DNA from: Clostridia bacterium
GTDB lineage: Bacteria; Bacillota; Clostridia; Christensenellales; CAG-138
Assembly: GCA_017429985.1 (NCBI GenBank)
Contig: JAFRNW010000010.1
Location: 131,700-195,699, forward strand
Length of the DNA stretch: 64,000 nucleotides
Reading direction: 5' to 3'
Within the stretch, counting starts at the first letter, position 1. Every line of letters starts with the position of its first letter. The notes below the pieces were generated by a model, which did not search any database, was not told the DNA's origin, and saw only the letters and a program-made list of their open reading frames with translations. The position numbers and the translations under genes are program-made. This document shows, in pieces, positions 59,439-64,000 of this stretch.

Positions 59439-60536
59439 ATGAAACGCGGGGCAGCCGTATTCTTTCTCGTGCTGATGATCCTGCTTTCGGGATGCAACAG
59501 CTCGGATTATAAAAAGGCGGGCCAGCTGTTCAACGGCGGTTCATACGAGCGCGCGCTGACGATGTATCAGAAACTGGGGGACTACAAGGATTCCGCCGAT
59601 CAGGTCCCCGTATGCCTGGAAAGACTCGGTTCCGAAACGATGGCCGCTTCCAAGTATAAGGAGGCTTATATCTGGTACACGCAGCTGCTGAATTATCCCG
59701 AGTACAGGGACACGGCGTCGGAAGGTCTGTATGAGATCGGGAAGAACGCCATTGAGACCAAGAACTGGTCCCTTGCCGTAGGCTGCTTTTCCAAGATCCC
59801 GACGTACGAGAACAGCCAGGAGCTGCTCAGAAGGAGCAAAGGGATGAAAAGCGGCTCCAACTTTGCGGATTCCGCCTTTCTGGAGGACGCCGCGTCCGCC
59901 GCGATCTCGCGCGTGCGCGCCTCGGCGGCCAACGAAAAGCACAGGCTCGTCCTGATGGAGCAGGGCTATATTGAAAAGTACCGTACCAGCGAGTTTTATG
60001 ACAGCAGCCTGAAAGAAATCGCGGTCCGCTATTCCGACGTGCTCCGTCAGGAACTTGTCGCTTCCGGCATTAAGGACACCGCCGGACAGGTCGCGTGGCT
60101 GCAGTCGGAAGTGGAGCGGTATGCCGTCCTGAATGTTCTGTACAGGGATTACGGCCTCTGCGCGGACAGCACGCCGTTCATCAACTGCTACATTGACGGT
60201 TACGACGCGCTCAAGACCTCGCGGGACGGCTTCGCCGCGATCGACGCCGACGTCCAGAGCCAGGTCAGTTCGGGGAAGATCAGCGCGCGGCTGGATTCCA
60301 ACAGCGTCACGCTGACGCTGACCAACAATACGGAATACACGTATGACCTGAAGGTGCGGTTTTCATTTTCCTACAAGGTCAAGGGCGCGGACAGAACGCT
60401 GGAGACCGTGGATGCGCTTGTGCGGGATATCACGCCGGGGAGGACCTACAAGGTCAAGGGCGCCAGGACGTCCAAATCGGCAAGCGCGACAGATTTCAGC
60501 TTTGTGTGGGAGTATGAAAACATAAGGGCGCAGTAG
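59439..60536 (+). CDS. predicted lipoprotein with TPR-like helical N-terminal domain
   Basis: 365 residues. A signal peptide with lipobox LSGC (Cys 19) is followed by helical segments (YKKAGQLFNGGSYERALTMYQKLGDYKDSADQ and KYKEAYIWYTQLLNYPEYRDTASEG) with the spacing of TPR/Sel1-like repeats. The C-terminal 90 residues (SARLDSNSVTLTLTNNTEYTYDLKVRFSFSYKV) are beta-rich. Function unknown; likely an outer-surface adaptor. GCGGAGGGGG precedes ATG 59439. Confidence 0.75.
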   Translation: MKRGAAVFFLVLMILLSGCNSSDYKKAGQLFNGGSYERALTMYQKLGDYKDSADQVPVCLERLGSETMAASKYKEAYIWYTQLLNYPEYRDTASEGLYEIGKNAIETKNWSLAVGCFSKIPTYENSQELLRRSKGMKSGSNFADSAFLEDAASAAISRVRASAANEKHRLVLMEQGYIEKYRTSEFYDSSLKEIAVRYSDVLRQELVASGIKDTAGQVAWLQSEVERYAVLNVLYRDYGLCADSTPFINCYIDGYDALKTSRDGFAAIDADVQSQVSSGKISARLDSNSVTLTLTNNTEYTYDLKVRFSFSYKVKGADRTLETVDALVRDITPGRTYKVKGARTSKSASATDFSFVWEYENIRAQ

Positions 60537-60572
60537 CGGAACGGAAGTCCGGACCGGATGCGAAGATAACAG

Positions 60573-60609
60573 AGGAGCATGTCGAGTAAAGACATGCTCC
60601 TGATCTTTT
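60573..60609 (+). terminator. intrinsic terminator after the TPR-like lipoprotein gene
   Basis: AGGAGCATGTC pairs with GACATGCTCCT around a GAGTAAA loop, followed by T's at 60604-60609. Confidence 0.9.
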
Positions 60610-60636
60610 TCTTCGGGAACGGACATCCGGAAAGGA

Positions 60637-61083
60637 TCACGGGTCGGGGATCTCTCCGCTGTCCGGGTCGGTTCCGATGTATGGCGACAGGAACGCGCGC
60701 GCGCCGGCCTCGTCGGGTTCCCCGAGCTTTTCGCATTCCCTGACGGCAAGTCTTCCGAGTTTCACGGTCCCGTAGAAACGGGAGGAAAGGACCGCTTCCG
60801 GCATGACGCCCTCCCTGCACGCGTACTCCTCCGTCAGGGCTTCCTTGATCTTTGCCGATTCATAATCATAGTTCACCTCGTAGTCGAACAGGTGCATCTC
60901 CAGGTCGAACAGAGGCACCGGGGCGATATAGAAGCGCTCAAACTCCAGGATCTTGGAGACCAGAACGAACCAGTTCCGGCCTTTTTCATCCGTGACCATG
61001 ATCTCCGCGAACGTGCTTCCCTCGCCCATTCCGCACGCGCAGTCATCGCCTTCGTATCCCCATCGCATTCCCCGGACAAGCAT
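60637..61083 (-). CDS. conserved-looking protein of unknown function
   Basis: 148 residues from ATG 61083, eight bases after GGGAGG. Acidic and rich in aromatic residues (NWFVLVSKILEFERFYIAPVPLFDLEMHLFDYEVNYDYES). No signal peptide, membrane helix or family recognised. The sequence CACGMGEGSTFAEI near the N terminus has two cysteines of unknown use. Confidence 0.55.
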   Translation of the reverse strand: MLVRGMRWGYEGDDCACGMGEGSTFAEIMVTDEKGRNWFVLVSKILEFERFYIAPVPLFDLEMHLFDYEVNYDYESAKIKEALTEEYACREGVMPEAVLSSRFYGTVKLGRLAVRECEKLGEPDEAGARAFLSPYIGTDPDSGEIPDP

Positions 61084-61185
61084 GTGGCGCACCTCCCATA
61101 GAAACTGACTTTACCGTAGCATAGCATGGATGGAATTGCAATGCCGGCGGAGACGGCGCACACTGCCCGTCCATGCCCGTCGGAC

Positions 61186-61217
61186 AAAAAAACAGCACGG
61201 CCGTGTCACGACCGTGC
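61186..61217 (-). terminator. terminator of mini-LysM gene 2
   Basis: GCACGG (61195-61200) and CCGTGC (61212-61217) pair; the minus strand continues TGTTTTTTT (61194-61186). Confidence 0.85.
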
Positions 61218-61233
61218 AGCGATGGGAATAAGC

Positions 61234-61461
61234 TCAGCCTTTGATCGGGATGATCAACTTCCAGCCGATCTTGATCAGGTTTTTGTCTTTGATTTTGTCG
61301 CGGTTCAGGTTATAGATCGCGTCAACCGTCGTGCCGAAGCGTTTTGCGAGCTTGGTCAGGTTATCGCCCTTTTTAACGGTGTAAACATAATACCTGGTGC
61401 CTGCTCCGCCGGATACGCCTGCGAGTTCTTCGGGGGTTGCTTCTACGAGATCTTCAAACAT
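61234..61461 (-). CDS. mini-LysM protein with double-glycine leader (paralogue of 21627-21854)
   Basis: 75 residues. Residues 1-19 end EATPEELAGVSGG and match the double-glycine leader pattern at all key sites: A-T at -12/-11, E-L at -8/-7, V at -4, GG at -2/-1. The rest is one LysM domain (YTVKKGDNLTKLAKRFGTTVDAIYNLNRDKIKDKNLIKIGWKLIIP). About 60 percent identical in the LysM part to the other copy by eye. AGGAGGACAGCAGC precedes the ATG. No exporter in the window. Confidence 0.85.
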   Translation of the reverse strand: MFEDLVEATPEELAGVSGGAGTRYYVYTVKKGDNLTKLAKRFGTTVDAIYNLNRDKIKDKNLIKIGWKLIIPIKG

Positions 61462-61606
61462 GCTGCTGTCCTCCTAATAATTCAATTATGATCCTGAAGG
61501 TGATCTTCACCTTACAGTTCCATTGTAATCCGCGGCTGTCCGGCTTTCTACTGCCGATCCGGTGAAAAACACCACGGATTTGGTGCAGTTCCGCATGCGG
61601 GACACG

Positions 61607-62107
61607 TTATCTGCCCGCATTCTTTTCGATGGAGAAGAGATGATCCGGGATATGACAGTATCCTCCGGGATTCTTTTCGAGGTACTTCTGATGGTATTCC
61701 TCCGCGTCGTAATAATTCTTCAGTTTTCCGACTTCCACTGCGAGAGGACGCGCGTATTCCTTCCGCTTGCGTTCCATGAAAGCCTCGATCTCGGGGAGAA
61801 CACCGTCGTCGGTATAGTATATCCCTGTTCGGTACTGGATGCCGGAATCCCCGCCCTGCCGGTTGACGGAGGTGGGGTCGATCGCCAGGAAGTAGTATTC
61901 CAGAAGATCCGCGAGCGGAAGCTGCTCCTCGTCATACTCGATCCGGACGGTTTCCGCGTGGCCGCTGCCGCGGCATACGTCCTGATAGCCGGGGTTTTCC
62001 ATGCCGCCGTTTGCATATCCGACAGACGTTTTGATCACGCCTTTGAACTGGTCAAAGAATTTCTGGGTTCCCCAGAAGCATCCTCCCGCAAGGTAGATCG
62101 TCTTCAT
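61607..62107 (-). CDS. msrA: peptide methionine (S)-S-oxide reductase
   Basis: 166 residues. The catalytic motif is GGCFWG with Cys 10, and the family regions GYANGG, GSGHAETV and AIDPTSVNRQGGDSG are present; the C-terminal YHQKYLEKNPGGYCHI supplies a resolving Cys candidate. It repairs oxidised methionine with thioredoxin. Its ATG overlaps the stop of the GTPase gene by four bases (ATGA), so the two are coupled. Confidence 0.96.
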   Translation of the reverse strand: MKTIYLAGGCFWGTQKFFDQFKGVIKTSVGYANGGMENPGYQDVCRGSGHAETVRIEYDEEQLPLADLLEYYFLAIDPTSVNRQGGDSGIQYRTGIYYTDDGVLPEIEAFMERKRKEYARPLAVEVGKLKNYYDAEEYHQKYLEKNPGGYCHIPDHLFSIEKNAGR

Positions 62108-63312
62108 GCCTGCCGGTCCTTTCCGGATCCTCCGTCGGAATCCTGCTGCCTTCCGATCAGCACGCGGACGAGATCCAGCACCGCCTGCTGGAGTTCTTTC
62201 TTGTCGGACGAGCTGCTGAGATTCTGCAGGATCGGCTTTGCTTTTTCGGTTACCGTTTCCGCTATTCTGGATTCGATGATCTTCTTGATCCAGTCGGTAT
62301 CCTCCACGGATTTCTTTCCGAGGAAAACCTGTTCGAACGCGTAGATGGAGGTTTCGCCGATCACGGCGACGATCACGCCCGCAATGATCGCGTTGAGAGC
62401 GCTTGCGGCGATATTGATGCCCGGGATCCCTTTCAGTATCGTGATGATCGATTTGGCCGCCAGACCGACGGTGCCCGCTTCGATGATGGAGTTCAGGAAA
62501 CGCTTGCTTCCGTCCTTGCCGTCGATCCCGTAGATCTTTGCGAGGCTGTTGACCTCCATGGCTTCCGTCGGGGTCAGGATCACACCGTCCGGAATGGGAA
62601 GCGGGACGGCTCCGACGACGACGGCGCCTGCGGTCGCTGCGCCGACGACGGACTGCGCGAGCACTCTTTTTCTTTTCAGAACGAATTCAGCAAGATCGTG
62701 CGACGCCGCTCTTCGGCCTTCCGGCATGAGGGCGTTGGTCGCGTCGATCAGCTGCGCGATGCCGTCCGGCGGCGCGTAGGCGGTATCGTTGATCGTATAG
62801 ATCTGCGCTACGACCGGGATGATGTCCTTCAGGTTATCCCGGAACTGCTTCTGCCCCGCGAACGCCTTCCGCACCATTTCCACGTTTTTTTCGCGGTCCG
62901 GAACGGAATAGGATTTGGTGATCACCGCGATGACCGGGACCGATTTCCACATGGAGACGGCGCGCGTCATCCTCCGGATGTCTTCCGCGAACAGCTTGGA
63001 CCTGGTGCCGTCCACACAGAACCAGATCACATCGATTCGGTTGTTCTCGCCGCCTTCCCTTGCGCAGTCCCTGGACCACTTTTTGACGGCGTTGATCGCC
63101 CGGCGCTCCTTGAAGTAGTTGGGTTCGAATCCAATCGTGTCGATGACGCGGAAGGGGACCTGGCCGCCTGCCGATTCGTAGATCTCGAGCCGGGTCGTGG
63201 TTCCGTGCGTTCCCCAGTCGGTTCTGGCGGCTTCCTCGCCCAGGACCGAGTTGATCAGGGTGGATTTTCCCACTCCCGAATTGCCGATAACGAGTACGTT
63301 TCCTTTTTCCAT
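62104..63312 (-). CDS. Era-like GTPase with DUF697-type C-terminal domain
   Basis: 402 residues. G1 GNSGVGKST (10-18), the switch region (THGTTTR), G3 DTIGFE (about 58-63) and G4 ITKSY (NKxD-like, but TKS) lie in the first 200 residues; the rest is helical and hydrophobic (VVVGAVPLPIPDGVILTPTEAM...), typical of the YcjF/DUF697 group. Membrane-linked GTPase of unknown role. It is transcribed after the zinc-ribbon gene and overlaps msrA. Confidence 0.85.
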   Translation of the reverse strand: MEKGNVLVIGNSGVGKSTLINSVLGEEAARTDWGTHGTTTRLEIYESAGGQVPFRVIDTIGFEPNYFKERRAINAVKKWSRDCAREGGENNRIDVIWFCVDGTRSKLFAEDIRRMTRAVSMWKSVPVIAVITKSYSVPDREKNVEMVRKAFAGQKQFRDNLKDIIPVVAQIYTINDTAYAPPDGIAQLIDATNALMPEGRRAASHDLAEFVLKRKRVLAQSVVGAATAGAVVVGAVPLPIPDGVILTPTEAMEVNSLAKIYGIDGKDGSKRFLNSIIEAGTVGLAAKSIITILKGIPGINIAASALNAIIAGVIVAVIGETSIYAFEQVFLGKKSVEDTDWIKKIIESRIAETVTEKAKPILQNLSSSSDKKELQQAVLDLVRVLIGRQQDSDGGSGKDRQA

Positions 63313-63411
63313 CGTAAAGCCTCCTCATGTTTTTGCCCTGCAGGACGCAGGGCTTCGGAACAGGAGATGTAGTTTCTGCGGCCTCAGCGGCCGAACCGCT
63401 CCCGGGTGGAT

Positions 63412-63933
63412 TCAGACGATGAACCGGAGCATGGTTCCGGCGAACCCTTCCGGGGAGGCTGCGGACGAACTCTTCGAATCGGAATAGATCAGCAGCACAA
63501 CGCCCCAGAGGACCAGCGTCAGGATCCATTTCCAGACGGTCGGGATCTTTTTGCTTTTCCATATGGCGATCGTGGCCATAACGGGAAGGAAGTAGATCCA
63601 GAGCAGGACGAGTCCGAACGTCGCCCAGCCGCTCCGTTTCTTTTTCGGCGCCGGCACTTCGGCGGGAACGGTCTCGACGCGGACAACGGATTCCACCGGC
63701 CGGTGCCGGGTGAATCCGCAGTTCGGACACGCGTTCGTATAATATGCCGTTCCGCATTTCGGACAGACCTGCTTGACGGATCCGAACTTGACGCCGCACC
63801 TTGAGCAGTAGTTCCCGTTCACGATCTCGCTTCCGCAGTTGTCGCAGATGTAGGTGAATTCATTGGCGGTGCATCCGCTGCAGCGGAAAGCGGCATTCTC
63901 GTTCAGAGTTCCGCAGTAATTGCATTTCTTCAT
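63412..63933 (-). CDS. multi-zinc-ribbon membrane protein
   Basis: 173 residues. Residues 1-75 carry six CxxC pairs (CNYC, CSGC, CDNC, CSRC, CPKC, CPNC), forming about three zinc ribbons; after a Val/Pro/Lys linker two membrane helices follow (FGLVLLWIYFLPVMATIAIW, WKWILTLVLWGVVLLIY). Similar proteins are often stress- or quality-control-linked. GGAGGGACAG precedes the ATG. Confidence 0.8.
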   Translation of the reverse strand: MKKCNYCGTLNENAAFRCSGCTANEFTYICDNCGSEIVNGNYCSRCGVKFGSVKQVCPKCGTAYYTNACPNCGFTRHRPVESVVRVETVPAEVPAPKKKRSGWATFGLVLLWIYFLPVMATIAIWKSKKIPTVWKWILTLVLWGVVLLIYSDSKSSSAASPEGFAGTMLRFIV

Positions 63934-64000
63934 ATTCTGTCCCTCCTTTCACCGGCCGTTCCTTGCAGGGGTCCTGCAGCCCCCCTTTTTCTTTATCATA

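Noticed and set aside
63336..63354. GCCCTGC/GCAGGGC hairpin between the zinc-ribbon and GTPase genes
   Set aside because: No T run follows it in the direction of transcription, so it is not called a terminator; it may be a processing or attenuation element, or chance.
63974..63995. GC hairpin with T run at the right edge of the window
   Set aside because: It has the form of a plus-strand terminator, but no plus-strand gene precedes it here and the window ends, so no assignment is made.

Overview
This 64-kb window reads as chromosome of an anaerobic Bacillota, most likely class Clostridia. The evidence is strong AGGAGG-type ribosome binding sites, Gram-positive style lipoproteins (SBPs and small lipobox proteins), a biotin-dependent Na+ pump decarboxylase with separate subunits, a DtxR-type iron operator, a BMP-type nucleoside transporter and no respiratory chain genes. 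The backbone is GC-rich (roughly 55-60 percent by eye). The exception is an AT-rich block at about 480-4500. No rRNA, tRNA, IS element, prophage gene or CRISPR array was seen.

Layout. 1-431: 3' end of a GntR/FCD regulator. 480-4500: AT-rich cell-surface island (membrane acyltransferase, SGNH-like protein, family 2 glycosyltransferase). 4550-8358: VanZ-like protein, pseudouridine synthase, sugar nucleotidyltransferase, deoC and a PfkB kinase. 8485-11892: promoter and complete oadG-BCCP-oadB-oadA decarboxylase operon. 12127-13667: lipoprotein and PAP2 phosphatase. 13955-18700: BMP lipoprotein plus two permeases and a double ATPase, a nucleoside uptake system that fits the nearby deoC and sugar kinase. 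18849-23165: mntP, an alpha-oxoamine synthase overlapping an SDR reductase (possible sphingoid-base pair), a mini-LysM protein with a double-glycine leader, and a secreted four-repeat protein. 23315-24427: glutathione peroxidase and OhrR. 24484-28116: ferrous iron operon feoA-feoA-feoB-Cys-rich protein-HMA protein behind a textbook promoter with three DtxR-like boxes. 28192-34485: lipid kinase, MATE exporter, PPOX-like protein, HdeD-like protein, FAD dehydrogenase, EEP hydrolase. 34565-37651: ArsR-AraC fusion regulator divergent from a split HMA/P1B ATPase. 37721-43918: coaX and a five-gene oligopeptide/dipeptide ABC transporter. 44240-53597: a ten-gene Mrp/Mbh-type cation/proton antiporter cluster with four proton-channel paralogues. 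53771-64000: zinc-ribbon membrane proteins, a second four-repeat protein, asparaginase, RibF, an NSS amino-acid transporter, a lipoprotein, a second GG-leader LysM protein, MsrA and a DUF697-type GTPase.

Working together: Na+ export by the Oad pump and the Mrp-type cluster can supply the Na+ gradient used by the NSS transporter. GPx, OhrR and MsrA serve peroxide defence, and Feo, MntP and the P1B ATPase handle metals. The most novel-looking items are the pair of mini-LysM proteins with bacteriocin-type leaders, the paralogous four-repeat secreted proteins, the AOS-SDR pair, the ArsR-AraC fusion, and the catalytic-subunit-free Mbh-ordered antiporter cluster.
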